64,000 nucleotides of DNA, taken from Linyphia triangularis (lineage: Eukaryota > Arthropoda > Arachnida > Araneae > Linyphiidae). The notes beneath the pieces were generated by a model. It ran no database searches, was not told where the DNA came from, and saw only the letters and a program-made list of their open reading frames with translations. The position numbers and the translations under genes are program-made. Positions 11,831 through 23,791 of this stretch are shown here, piece by piece. Location of the stretch: NCBI GenBank assembly GCA_963978545.1, contig OZ021727.1, positions 15,202,743 to 15,266,742 of the forward strand, read 5' to 3'. The stretch's first letter is position 1; each line of letters begins with the position of its first letter.

Positions 11831-13055
11831 AAACAGGGAAATGGGAGAATATCTCTTTAAAGAGGAGAGGATAGTTATAAATTTAAAGAAAAAAAAAATA
11901 ATGTTCATGCCAGTCATTTGTAGTGTTGTATAGAACTTATTAATTTCCTATGGCAAGCCCGATGCTTCTTGAAATGCAATCACATTCGAGTTATGTTTAA
12001 GTAAGATCCAAAAATTAAATCACATTTTAAATAGGTTCTTATAATTGTTTTAGTTATTGGTTCAATAACAGCAGGAAATTGTGAAATATGAAAGAAATTC
12101 ATGCAAAACTATTTTGCCAATAATATATGTCAAAATAATGACAAATAATTGAGGCACGCATTTGTTTGTTATCATTCACACATCAAAATATGACTAAAGA
12201 TCGATTATTATGGGGCCTACTCAAACTTACCCTATCATTTATTTTAATGATTAAATCTCTTTATATGGCTGCAGCCATGATAGGAAGAATTAGAGTTTAT
12301 GTTTTTTTATAATTTTTATTTTAAAATATACAAATTGTAGATTAATTTGAAATTTACCTTTTGTTACGAGAACTATAATGAGAGTTGTTGAAGAGTTTTT
12401 TAGGCGTAGTTGAACAGTTCAAATGCGAAATTTCTGGTGTTTTCTTTTATTAGAATGTAAAGTATTTTCTTGTAAAGTAACTTTTGAAAAAAAAAAAAAA
12501 AAAAGAAGTCTTTCAATTATATACGTATGAATGAGGTTAAAACGGGCTTCTTTGAAGATTGGGAAAGGTGTTATTTTTTGGATAAACAAGGTTGTTTTTG
12601 AAGGATATAAAGAAGTTTACTTCCGTTTCAAATTTTTAGTTAAGTATTGCAAAGAAAAAAGTTTCTATTCTTATCTTTCTTTTCTCTTTGTAATGTGTTC
12701 TACAAAGATAGTTTTTGAAAATTCAGGTTCATGTCGAGTACTTGTTTCAACTTTCTGCTGAATACTTTGACATTTTCTTTGCATAAATTGGGAGTACTTA
12801 TGTACTGATGGGGATTAAGTGAAATGCAATAATCCTATATTTGAATGAGAAAAATTTGTGAGGATAGTCTTTAAAATGGAATGTTTGATGTCAATTGAAA
12901 GATTTGGAACTAGAAGTTGGGTAGTGATCCTACGCCATCTTCGTACAAAATAATTAAATTTGTTCCGAAAAGGGACAAATATCCATTAAATCCATCGCAT
13001 TTTTCTATTTCATAAATCGTAAATGAATCCGAAATTACAACAGAAACTGCATAAA
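11831..13055. other. AT-rich DNA, nothing recognised
   Basis: The open frame at 12531-12761 is low-complexity and has no motif. A poly(A) run lies at 12488-12504. Confidence 0.5.
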
Positions 13056-13059
13056 TTCC

Positions 13060-13560
13060 CCAAAGTAAATCGTTTAGTAGTTCGCTTCATTCTGGCTTCG
13101 CTTACAGCAGCCACTTTCATCTGCATTATTCAAATTACTTTTAGATAGAAGTTTATTGTTACATGTAAAAGCCGTGGAAATTAAAATCTGTCAAATAACT
13201 TGTTTAAGGGGCTATTTTTTTTCAATAGGGACTTCCACATATTAAAACTGATTAACAATAATTCTAATATGTAGATTATTAGAACTGATTAATAATGATA
13301 ATCATTTCTAATATTTAGAGGGTCATTTTGCAATTTATTAAGACAAATCACATAAGTTCGCAAATTAGCTCGTTTAGTAGGGTTCGCGCTTCATTAATAG
13401 CATCGCTTATAATTTCCATTTTCGTCTGCATTATTCAAATAACTTTTAAATAGGAAGTGATTGTTAAAGGTATATAAATTGAAATCTGGCACCAGTAGTC
13501 TTAAGGAGCTATTATTTCCAAAGGGGTCATCTACATATTAGAACTGAACCAAACTTTATA
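13060..13560. repeat. Diverged tandem duplication, period ~300 bp
   Basis: The block from about 13065-13255 recurs at about 13370-13550. Shared words are TCGTTTAGTAG, TCTGCATTATTCAAAT, AAGGGGCTATT/AAGGAGCTATT, and CACATATTA/TACATATTA. No coding content was recognised. Confidence 0.6.
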
Positions 13561-15339
13561 TTACGCAATTTTCCAGATTTTTTTTACTGCATCCCAAAAC
13601 ACGTCGCAATACCAAGTTATATAACTTTTCATAGGGTTAATGATTGAAATGATAAGGAAATGACTGACACATTTAAAAAAAACAAAAATTGCTTTTTTTT
13701 GTGTGCATAATTTCACTTTTTCAGCATACACTGCTATTCAAATACTAAATTATTTTATAAACTTTATTTTTAAGCTATAGTTTGGCGAAGATAGCTTGCC
13801 AAACATAATTAGCATACAACTTCAAAAATTAAACACACTTTAATTATTTTTAATAAAAATTAAAAAAATTTTAAATTTCGTAAGTATAAAATATATCTTT
13901 TCCTCCGCTATAATCAGCATAATAGCTAAAAAAACAAAAGTTTTTTTTTTCTCATTTTTACTTTTGATTGCCCAAATATTAGCTCATATTTGGAAACCAC
14001 ATTTTATCAGCATCGTATAAAGAGTTCAGAACAAATGAGTATAACCGTCACGTCAACTGCTTTCCGCGCTATTTTGAATACAATGTTATTGAATATTCGA
14101 ACACATTTTCCCTCATATCAAATCCGTATTGATTGTAATAAAAAAATGCGGGTGCGTTGTAAGAAAATATCAAAGTTTCAGCAAAAATGATTTAGCTATA
14201 AGCACCTTCACAGATATACTTTTAACTTAATTATAAAAAAGAGTAAAGATCACGTAATGTAAGCATCTTTAAGCAAAGACTTTTAGAACGTAAAATATAG
14301 CTACTGTATAATAGTTGGAAAGTTTGGCAGCCTCAGACATACGGCATCGAAAAGATGCATGAATTGTTTGAATGACAATGAGAAAAGCGAAAAATATTAC
14401 AGAAAAAGAAGCCATCTTGCATTCAATAAAAATCTTAAATAATTCGTTGGTTATAAAAGTAATAGGATAAAACTTTTAAGTAAATATTTCTTTAAAAACA
14501 ATGCAATATTTTTAACAAGTTTTCTTGTTTAATATTTTTGATTTTCATAGTTCTTTAAAAAGAATTAATTTCGAAATACAAAGTAAATTAATATATATGA
14601 TGAAGCAATGCAATAATGGATGAATTTAATATTTGGCGCCATCTACATCAGAAATATAATACTAATGTCATATTATTTTATTAATATATTGACCGAGAAA
14701 TTGCCATGTCATGAAACAAAAAAATTATGGTTCCACAGACATAATTTAAAAATGGGTTTCTCAACATTTAACTAAGAATAAAATTTGGTAATTTTGAGGC
14801 AATTTGGATTATTTTCTTTAAGGTAACAAGTGCAGAATAGGATACAAATGTTTTTCAAATATTAAAACACGAAAAAGATAACTCAAAAACAGCTAAACAT
14901 ATTGAACTGTGTTTTGTTGTTAGGAATTTTTTTTTTTTCATTAAAGATTTATTTAATTTAATTGAAAAGTACAGTATTATTTCAAATATTGCGTATGAAA
15001 ATTGACTTAGATTACTAAAGACTTTATGTTTTCTGAAATATATTTATGTACAGTTTATCAAGCAGGAACGAAGTTTGAAAGCTTTATAAATGTAAGGATG
15101 ATTCGTTCTTGAACGTTACAGAATAAATATATTTTGCACTTGCTAGAATTCTTTCAATTTGTGGTAAAATTGTAGAAGTTCCGAATTCTTAATATATTCA
15201 TTTCAGAAGATGAATTTTAATCATAATTGAAGGGGCGAAAACAAATATTGAATATAAAATTACATCTAGATTTTTTATTATAATATTCATCATTTTTTTT
15301 TATATAGGTAAAAGTTATTTAGAACTATTTTGTTATTTC
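13561..15339. other. AT-rich DNA, no gene
   Basis: Nothing recognised apart from a GGCGCCATCTACATC word at 14635-14649, one of several such words in the window. Confidence 0.5.
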
Positions 15340-15786
15340 AGCCAATTTCTTGTCTAATAAAAATGTTCAGGTCCTTTATATTTGTGTTATGGTTCACATC
15401 GAGATAGATTATAAAATGGTCAGACCAATCATTTTCAGTTACACCTCAAAGCAATGAGCAGTTAGAGATGTTATTAAAAGCGATTAGTTTAAAAGTAGTG
15501 TTATTCTAAATAATATTCGAGTTCATGTGGTAACGCCATCTAGTAGAAAAAGGTTAGACTAAAAATGCAATATAATATATGGATGGCCAACGCCACAAAT
15601 GCAATTTTAGCAGGTGATTTAGGGATTATTAGGACTTAACAAAATTAAAAAAAAAATATTTATTGAATAAAAAATGTCTTAATAGAGCACATTAAGGTTG
15701 TTTAGAAGTGCATGGACTCTGTTTTTTAAGAATATTTTTTACAGTTTTTAGGATGAAACTATTTATATTATCAATTCAAAAATTCC
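15340..15786. repeat. Dispersed repeat, first copy
   Basis: It shares its order of words with about 19860-20250, in the same orientation: GTTACACC/ATTACACC, TTATTCTAAATA, a CGCCATCT-like word, AGACTAAAAATG and AAATG(C/T)AATTTTAG. Ends are undefined. Confidence 0.5.
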
Positions 15787-15790
15787 TTAA

Positions 15791-16007
15791 CCTTTAACTG
15801 CTGTAAGCGGTCTGACAGACCGGGAGTCATTTTTTGTGGAATGCTTCCACCCCCTAAACTATAGCATCTTTGACTTTTATATTAATTTTTCTGATACTAT
15901 GTTTCTTAAACTTTAAACTGGTGTTCATCAATTTGTTTGGTGAAGTTTGGACCATGTGTAGCTCTTGCGCCAAAAACCTCAAATCATCCAACCACAGCAG
16001 TTAAAGG
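15791..16007. mobile_element. piggyBac-type MITE, 217 bp
   Basis: Perfect TTAA duplications flank it (15787-15790 and 16008-16011). Terminal repeats are CCTTTAACTGCTGT and ACAGCAGTTAAAGG. A subterminal palindrome, CGGTCTGACAGACCG, lies next to the left end. A reversed relative with the same ends and palindrome is at 63396-63614. No coding sequence. Confidence 0.88.
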
Positions 16008-16189
16008 TTAAACAATCTCTTCACGGAACTAAAACAATTATTAAATTTTAATTGTTTGAATATAATAACTGTTTAAAAATAAGTATTAATAATAATGAAT
16101 AGTTCTTTTAAGAAACCAATTTTGTTATCTTGGTTGTTATACCATATTCCTAATAAATAAAATAATAATTTTCTCGCAAAAAAAAAATT

Positions 16190-16265
16190 GATTAGCTTGG
16201 TTGGTTGTTCGCGAGATTTATTGGAGCAAAAGATGTACGAGGGTTATACTGTGCCAAAGCATAAT
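16190..16265 (-). repeat. Diverged SINE-tail-like fragment
   Basis: It contains GGTTGGTTGTT and ACGAGGGTTATACTGTGCC, resembling the non-tRNA half of the SINE copies at 50-61 kb. There is no tRNA-like head and no duplication. It may be an older relative. Confidence 0.35.
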
Positions 16266-16431
16266 TTGATCAAGATATTTGCTGGGTCTTTCAACGCACA
16301 TTCAAGAAAATGCGCAAATAGTTTTAAAATATATGTTTAACTTTTCGCGAGGTAGATGAGGATGATATCGCGTTTGAATTATACATCGCCAGCAAAGATG
16401 AGGTATATGTACGAGCAGATATATCGCAAAT

Positions 16432-16699
16432 CAGGGGCTTAGCCAGAGATTTTTTTCTGGAGGGGATATGAAATTATAAGTCATCAAACATATCAATTAT
16501 TTTTGTTATTAATACTGAATGTATTTAGTAATTCAGATCAACAAGTAATTTGTTACATATGTTTAGAAATTTATAAATATTGAAATGAATTTACCCTTTA
16601 AAACAAAAACAATTCTTTGATTTTTGAGTTCAAATAGTGATAAGAAATTTTTTCGGAGGGGGATGTATCCCCATATTTCTCCCCCTTGCTAAGCGCCTG
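16432..16699. mobile_element. hAT-type MITE, 268 bp
   Basis: The ends are CAGGGGCTTAGC and, inverted, CAGGCGCTTAGC. Flanks TCGCAAAT (16424-16431) and TTGCAAAC (16700-16707) agree at six of eight positions, as for an aged 8-bp duplication. No open frame. Confidence 0.72.
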
Positions 16700-17580
16700 T
16701 TGCAAACGATCATTTTTCACTGGAATGTGTTCGTAAAGATAATATAGACATTTGTAAATATGCCTAAGTGGTTTAAATCAGAAAAATAGCAGAATAATTG
16801 TTTTCTTTTTTGGCTAGCCTTTTTCCTTGTTCTTCCCGATTGCGAAGAATGATATTTTCTTGAGTGTTAAAAAACCTTGAAATCCCTTTGTTGGCTCTGT
16901 AAGTTTTTGTTCCTACCCCGATTTTTTCAAATATGTAAATTCTAATGAGATATTTTTTACAAGCTAGTTATTACCTTTCGTTTAATTTTTTTAAATAAAA
17001 ATTGCATGACACACAGTTCCTTTGTCTGTGATTTTTACTATTTTTGTCCACTCTTTTCTTTTTTTGAAATTTTCGAAAGGCAGGTAATCTATCTCATTGA
17101 AATTTACTGCTGTCCCCCATAGATTTTTAAATACTAAAATATTTGCCTGCTCCAAAATTCATTTAATTTCAAAATCATAAGAAATTATCCCTTATTATTT
17201 GTACAATATGATGGAACAATGTAACATAAAAAAAATTTCATCAAAAGAAATGTCTATTATCATAATTTTTTAGCTACTTTTCCTCTTTGTTATTGGAATT
17301 ATTAAGACAATTTAATTTGTCAGGTACATAATATACGCTTCTTCTTATAATGATTTATGTAATTTAACACTTCGAAACTCATTTGAGGAGTTAAAGTTTA
17401 GTTATTTACTATATCTTTGACTTCTTAATCAACACATACTTCAGAACCTTGTCTGAATATGAGTGTTTGAATAAATAAGTAATTTGAAGACTTTCCATTA
17501 AAATAATAAGAATACTATCAAGTACCAATAAAATACTTATCAAGAAATAAAACATAAACAAATACATTCATTTCAGCCTG

Positions 17581-17586
17581 TTTATT
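17581..17586 (-). promoter_or_regulatory. AATAAA polyadenylation signal, copy B
   Basis: TTTATT on the plus strand. It follows, in gene orientation, the repeated AAATATTGTATA words and lies in the same context as 2379-2384. Confidence 0.4.
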
Positions 17587-17769
17587 GAAAATCGAAACAA
17601 TATATAAATATTAATGAAGTTGAGGTTAATATAGACAACATATACAATATTTAAATACAAAATATATACAATATTTACATTTTTTATACAATATTTACAT
17701 TTTTTATACAATATTTACATTGCTCCACAATGAACAACACTTCTGGGAGCTTCTCCAGGTAGGGCTTAA

Positions 17770-18062
17770 GAAGCTCCTACAACTTCCCTTGTTGTTAAGA
17801 GTATTCTTTGAAAACGTAAACTTTTAGTCTAGAAAACAGAAATTCCATTACTGTCAGGGACGTATGTCAGCTTCGTTCTCGTCGTTCTCAGAAGTAACGT
17901 GTAGTTCACATCCAGTCCAAGTCTGGGGTAAAAACGTCCGAAAACGTAATCATTGTGAACAATTTTCATCGTCGTAGTCAAAAGTCAAACCCTCTTCTGT
18001 ATTCAGAATGTGCAGTCAAGTATGTTGAAGCTTCTAACTGCAGTTATTGTTCATCTAGTAAA
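17770..18062 (-). pseudogene. Second module of copy B, frame not intact
   Basis: Reading the minus strand, residues resembling DYDDENCS and SENDENEA can be picked out in changing frames. The segment ends near a GAATACTCTTAACAACAAGG stretch that matches copy A. Stops and indels prevent one open frame. It may instead be 3' untranslated sequence derived from an old module. Confidence 0.4.
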
Positions 18063-18421
18063 TCATTTCAAACATTTTTGTCGCTTCCTTAAGGAGACAT
18101 TGCTTCTAGCAGTTGTTGTCGAATAACAGCTATCTTTCTTGAACAACAGCTTTCTTTCTAACAGCTGTTTCTGGTTTAACAGACGTATACCGCCTTCATT
18201 CTCGTCATAATCAGAAGTATCGTAGATCACACCAAACCGTCGAAATCTGAAATCTGATAATCTCCGAATCTCTAGACATTCTGCCTGGAAACAGCTTTCA
18301 TCATCATATGGCTCCGACAAACCCAATTCTCTGATCTGATTTCGTAACAATGAAGATTTCGAAGCTTTTGGGTGCAGTTGGTGTTCATTGAATGGCTCAT
18401 TTTGAGGGCTTGGGTCGCCTT
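18063..18421 (-). CDS. Second exon (module) of the unrecognised gene, copy B
   Basis: The minus strand is open from 18422 down to a stop at 18063 with no ATG, so it needs an upstream exon. With the acceptor at 18422-18423, the phase-1 G left by exon 1 completes GAA, and the frame runs EGDPSPQNEPF onward for 118 more residues. The combined product would be about 193 residues. Visible features are a polar start, YDDESC near the middle, YDTSDYDENE (acidic), then a basic C-terminus with RKRQK. No known domain was recognised. In copy A the same exon is cut short by a stop after 39 codons. Splicing is inferred from shared sites, not observed. Confidence 0.45.
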
Positions 18422-18841
18422 CTTAATTAGATATTGATTTCTAAACTTTATTCTTCTTCAATACGGATGAGCAAGTGAGAATGCCGATGTGAATGGCATA
18501 TTACCAATCCTGAATGAGCAACAGTTTGTAAAGGTATCAGAGGAAAAAAGACAAAACAATTCAGATGAATCCACTTAAAACAACTTCAGAAGACATTTTC
18601 CACGAACATTTGTCGATTCTCTGATGCATTTTATTGGAAGATTGAGTTCTTCTTGTCTGCTTTAGTCGTATCGTTATCTTATTCATTGAGACCTGTCAAA
18701 GGACTGTGTTGAGGAGTTGGAGTGTTATACTCTAACCTACGCACTTTGGAGATCGAATTGAACAGTCCTTTTTACGCCGCCCAACCCACCCACATGATGT
18801 TTTTTTCACTTTCACCGCCTATTCCACTTGTGACCCCTCAC
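18422..18841 (-). other. Candidate phase-1 intron, copy B
   Basis: GTGAGG donor and CTAATTAAG acceptor, at the same exon positions as copy A but about 100 bp longer. The half next to exon 1 is strongly similar to copy A; the other half is diverged. Confidence 0.4.
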
Positions 18842-19064
18842 CAGAAGAACCCAGGAGTTTAAGGTGACAGTGCAAGAGGAGGCGAAAGAAGTCCAAATGA
18901 TGGGGACCCTCTTCCACCTCCTCTTCCACCACCTCCTTTTCCTCCACCACCTCCTCCACTTCTAGCGAACTAGACAACCACTCCATGGGCTCCTCTGGCT
19001 CCAGGATCACATCTACCTCCCAAAAGGGACAACTGTGTTCCCACTCCATCTCCTCGCAATCCAT
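18819..19064 (-). CDS. Acidic 81-residue protein or first exon, copy B
   Basis: Encodes exactly the same 81 residues as 1006-1251. ATG is at 19062-19064 and TAG at 18819-18821. Composition is acidic, with a run rich in glutamate and valine. Residues 59-71 are the only hydrophobic stretch and are too short to argue strongly for a membrane segment. A donor after residue 74 (18842/18841) would join in frame to the open exon at 18421-18063. Upstream, the leader resembles copy A but lacks its clear triplicated ATTGAAAGTTACT. Function unknown. Confidence 0.6.
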   Translation of the reverse strand: MDCEEMEWEHSCPFWEVDVILEPEEPMEWLSSSLEVEEVVEEKEVVEEEVEEGPHHLDFFRLLLHCHLKLLGSSGEGSQVE

Positions 19065-19290
19065 ATCTCACTTTCAATCAGCAATAACAACTTTCAATAA
19101 ACAATAAACTCACTTTCAACGACAGCAACAACGATTTTCACACAAGCGCAAATAAAATTTCGCTTATTCAAATGACAGTTTACTTTATTCGACAACTTTT
19201 TCAATCTAGTTTATTACAAAGAAGTGAGAGTTCACAGTTATATCCAAAGTGTGTGTTGCGTGCAACAATATGATTTCGTCTCAAATACTT

Positions 19291-22110
19291 CTCATTTGTT
19301 TAAATGGAAGTGATAACAATTGAAATTTAGTTGAATGAAACATTGTTTAAATTAAGTAATTTTATCACGCTATAAATGTTATCTAGTATAGTATATATAC
19401 CGTATAGTAATCTAAATTACACATATTACATATAAAATACTTGTTGGAAAAAAATTTAAATATTAGAAAAAGAAGGCAAATATGCGATATATAGACTTAG
19501 CTTCATGTTAATAACAAATTTTTTTATTATAAAACCAACAACATTAATTATCAATTGGATATTTGGTATCAAGGAGGGTTTCAGAACCAAAATCACTCTG
19601 AAACATGTATTCTCAAAACGTAGATTATTAAGTGTATTTAAAACATTTGATATAAATAATAAACACAGAACATCAAACGCAACCATGTTCGCAACATAGT
19701 TACACATAGAAAGAGGAAAGGGACACAAGTTAATTTTAATACCCACATTTTGGCCATAAAATCAAGAGAAATATCAGATTATCCATATCCATATAGCAAA
19801 CAAAAAAATATATACGGATGAAAATCATTATTATCCAAAAAGAATATGAAATATATTAATATTGTATCCTGTAGAATCTGCATTAATGATGCCCATAATT
19901 TTCTTGTAGTGATTCAGATAAATCTTGTTCAATTACACCAATGGTTTCTAGGTAATGAATAATTAAAAATATTATTCTAAATATCACTCGAGAATTTTCT
20001 GCAGTGGCGTCATCTGTTGAGGAGAATCAGACTAAAAATGTAAATTTTTATAACGACTGGCTAATCCAGCAAATGTAATTTTAGAAAAAATTGAATACTA
20101 ATCATCGCCTTCCCCTTAAATTTGTCAGTTAAGGATTTTTTTAATTTGAAAGTACCATAAAAAACGATCTCTCAATAATTGTGTGCGGATGAAACTTAGT
20201 TTTCCAAATGGTAATTTCCTGATAGGAAATATATATATCAACTTCAACTTAAATAACAACAAATTTGGAGCTTGGTGAAACTTATATGATAAAAAAAATA
20301 GCAGCTTGAGGCTTTTCTGGATCAGGCATGGGAGATTTTAGTTCTTTTTCTACTCGTAAACATAATAGAATTGTAAATTTATTATGAATCTTGTAGCTAG
20401 GTTTTTGTTTTATATTATGTTAATTAGTCTCAGAATTATATCGAAAAATGATTATTTGATATAGGACAAATATAGATAGATACCACAGTTAATAAAGTCA
20501 GGTGTTCTTGTAAATATATATATTTAAACTTAAATAGAAGTATTATCTCACGAACTATCTATTAGTAGTTTTCCAGAAATTATAGGTCTTTACACTGTAT
20601 ATCTTAAAGATAAAAACTGAGTGTCTTTGATTGTATATATAGCCCCGGAAAACAGCTGTAAATATTATTTTCCAAGAACTCATCTACTGAAAGTGCATCC
20701 AAAAAAAAATTCTAGAAACGTCATCCAGCGGTTTCTGTAAAAAAACCTTAAAATTTCTAAGGAAGGCGAAATAACATAAAAAGCGGAATGTGGTTACCTG
20801 TGTTGAACTGCAATTCAATGATTTGATTATTTCAACTATGCAATATTCACCTACTGCAAAAGGCAATATTGGTGAGAATACGAACCAAGATATAGAATGA
20901 CTAACCAAACGACAATCAATATCTCAGTAAGAGTTTAGTTGAGTAAGAGAGTTATTGAAATTAATCTATTTAAAAATGTGAGCATTTATTAATATCTAAC
21001 AGAGCGGAGCATACAGTTCTAAAAAGTTTAAGCAACATAGATTTGCCATTCATATTTTTGAAAACCACAGCTATAACAGGGAGAGTTTTGATAGCAAAAA
21101 GATTAAAAATATTTGAAATCAACTAACTTTTTGCATTTTTTGGCATGCTTTGGTACATATCCTTTTAAATAATTTCTCTTTCATAAAAATCATTGAGTAG
21201 TTAAGGTGAAGTGACAAAAAGGTTTCTCACTTGGAAAATATGTAGATGTTATTTATAAAGTTTTCACACGAGTATTCTGTTTTACATTTTAACACTGAGA
21301 ATATATTTTTTAGAAAAGTAATTCAATACTTAAAAAATTCGACAGGAATTTTATTTTTTGCCAGAAAATATAATTACACTTTATTTACATCAAATAGTAA
21401 AAACAATAAATTAAAAGCTTCAATTTACTAAATATTCACTTTGATAATATGCAACACCGTCACCATAACCGTATGTTTACGGCACTGTTATAAACGTCTT
21501 TAAATGCCGTAGGTTTGCAGTAGAGATAATGGGAAATTAAAAAACAGAGGAAACGAAAATTAACAAAACGAATGCAAAACAACTAAAACAAAATAAATAA
21601 ATTTAAAAAAAAAAGAAAGAAAAAATTAAAAAATTAATAAATGCATACACCCAATCCTGAAGTTTTAAAACTGGGATTGTGATTAAGTTGCGGCTTTGTT
21701 GTTTATGGCTTGATAAATTTTACGTAATATTTTTGTGTCATAAATTAAGAAAAAAAAAACTACTTTTGTGTCAATTTGAAGTGTTTTATCATAAAAAAAA
21801 TTGTGTTTTCAATTTGGAATATATTTAAAAATATTTTTGAAGTGCACATGTTTTTACGATGATCAATCAACTAAATCTTATATCTCTAATTTTTATCTTA
21901 TGCGCTTTTGTTTTAAAATTTTTATGAGTAAAAGCTAAAGTCCTCACTAACGACATTAATCCTTCCTCTTCAAGCACATCCACAACTCTAAAACAAGATA
22001 TAAATGTCCAGAAGGGAAAGTATAGGAAAAGTAAGCTACTTTTGATATTAAATAACATAATTTAAAGGAATTGAAAATGTTTTAAACATTCCAGCGAGAA
22101 ATATTTTAAT
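19291..22110. other. AT-rich DNA; second copy of a dispersed repeat
   Basis: About 19860-20250 matches 15340-15786 in the same orientation. The rest shows no gene. The overlapping opposite-strand frames at 19456-19746 are AT-driven and have no motif. Confidence 0.45.
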
Positions 22111-22118
22111 CTCCCACT

Positions 22119-22350
22119 TTCAATTGAGAGAATGAGAAGCAAAGGGGTCTAAGTGACTTTTCTTAACTTTTGGTAATTTACACTTTAAAGTTTCTTCATT
22201 CTATGAAAACCAGTGATATCTTCATCCCAGAGGTTAGTATTTGAAAGACACAATTTTCATTCAAATTTAAATAAATAAGAAACTTTTAAAGAAACTCAAA
22301 AGTTAAGAAAAGTCACTTGAACCCCTTCGCTTCTCAGGCCCTCAATTGTT
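22119..22350. mobile_element. Foldback MITE-like element
   Basis: Arms at about 22119-22172 and 22300-22350 are inverted copies, sharing AAAAGTTAAGAAAAGTCACTT and CCCCTT-GCTTCTCA words. Exact ends and a target duplication could not be fixed. Confidence 0.6.
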
Positions 22351-22799
22351 GTCACAACTCTGAAATATAGTTCAAATCTTAACAAGGTTAGTATAGAAAA
22401 GTAAGCTGTCCGGATCTTGATTAACTTTCAGGAGTCGAAAATTGGCCAAACATTTGGTTTATAGATTATCCCAATTTCTTATAAAGCCAGGTCGCTGATA
22501 ATTAGTACACATGATCACAAAGGAGTATAGTAAAATAAAGCTATCACTTTTTTTCATATCCTACCTTTTAGTATAAAAAGAGTCAAACGATCCAAATGTG
22601 GAATTTCTTAATGTCCTGTATCTCAATGCATCACAAAAAGTAGATAAAATGTACATGAATGTCTTTTTATTACTAAAATGTACAATGTAAAATTTCACAG
22701 TTAAACGTGATATAGTAGAACAATAAGAATTATTTATACATATTCGCATGTTAAAATGGAATGAGTGCATTTTAGTTCATTACGATTAAATATGTCGTA

Positions 22800-23112
22800 T
22801 CTTCCTAGGTTGCCTTGAGATTAACAATTCATGCATACCATGTATCAGAGCGAAAATATGGTTCTTAAATGCTTACTAAAACACTTGATGGTTTTAAGCC
22901 TTAAACTAACTCGTAACACTATGTCGTTCGGTGACACCACCTTTGGTGTACAGCGAAACTATCCCGAAAATGCCGACGACACCCCGAAAACTATCGCGCT
23001 AATGACGGAGAAGTAAAACTTGACGATTTACGATATCTCGTAAATCTAGAAAATACGCCGGCAATAGACATATGGGAAATGATTTGAATTTCTAAACCAA
23101 TCCTATAGACGC

Positions 23113-23141
<29 letters not shown>
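22800..23141 (+). repeat. GC-richer island ending in a long poly(A)
   Basis: About 22910-23100 is CpG-containing, high-complexity sequence with a short hairpin CACCACCTTTGGTG. It ends in about 30 adenines (23113-23141). This arrangement suggests a retroposed fragment. No coding frame or recognisable family. Confidence 0.35.
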
Positions 23142-23143
<2 letters not shown>

Positions 23144-23282
23144 GATTAGACGTGAGGATGACATAATGTTAATCTACGTATTAGATGATTTCCCGCATGA
23201 TATTACCTTTTTTCTCTTTTTTTGTGCGGGAAGGCATTGTAAAAAGCTGGTGAAATACACTTAATTAAAGAACGTTCAACTT

Positions 23283-23756
23283 TTGCTCGCACTGGCTTCT
23301 CTTGACTTCAGCAAATCTCCAGGCCCAGATGGAATATATGGTTATATGCTTGAAAACCTGGGATGCAGCGGAAAACAAAAACTGCTCGACTTGATCAACC
23401 TCTCTTGGAGAAAGGGGCGTCTACCTTTTGAATGGAAGAAAGCCACAATTATCCCAATCAAGAAGCCAACTAAAGGTACCTGCTCGCCTGGAGATTTCAG
23501 ACCCATAGCTTTGACATGTATCACAAGCAAACTAATGGAGAAAATGGTCTTGATTAGACTCCAGTTCTTCCTTGAAAAACATCGTTCTATCCCTAAGGAA
23601 CAATTTGGTTTTCGTAGAGGCCACAGCACGATAGACCAAGTTTTGTTCCTTGCACAATCTATTAGGGATGCGCAGAATCGTAAACCAACTCATCATAGTG
23701 TCGCAGCCCTTCTCGACCTCACGAAGGGCGCGTTTGGAAGGATAAACTCATTGTAA
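23283..23756 (+). pseudogene. LINE reverse transcriptase, N-terminal part
   Basis: About 157 codons with the RT fingers motifs: SPGPDG, then FRPIALTCITSKLMEKM, then QFGFRRGHSTIDQ, then ALLDLTK. The frame breaks inside motif A. The first catalytic Asp (LLDLTK) is present, but the AFD part that follows is damaged by a small deletion, and the reading continues in another frame. No ATG; the true start was upstream and has been lost by truncation. Confidence 0.85.
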
Positions 23757-23791
23757 AGCTACATGATATCTTCAAAATCCGGGGAAATACT

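Larger units (their letters stand above)
17010..19290 (-). repeat. Copy B of the inverted duplicated locus
   Basis: This is the reverse complement of about 750-2960, with the same order of leader, acidic exon, intron, module exon, AT-rich tail, polyadenylation signal and distal stretch. The two copies point towards each other with about 14 kb between them. Copy B differs by a longer intron and an open module exon, and by a local inversion of about 40 bp near 17229-17272. Confidence 0.8.

Noticed and set aside
19456..19746. Overlapping open frames on both strands
   Set aside because: AT-driven composition, no motif, no second copy and no splice support.
23342..23629. Minus-strand open frame opposite LINE 1
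   Set aside because: Shadow of the RT frame, which carries all the recognisable motifs.
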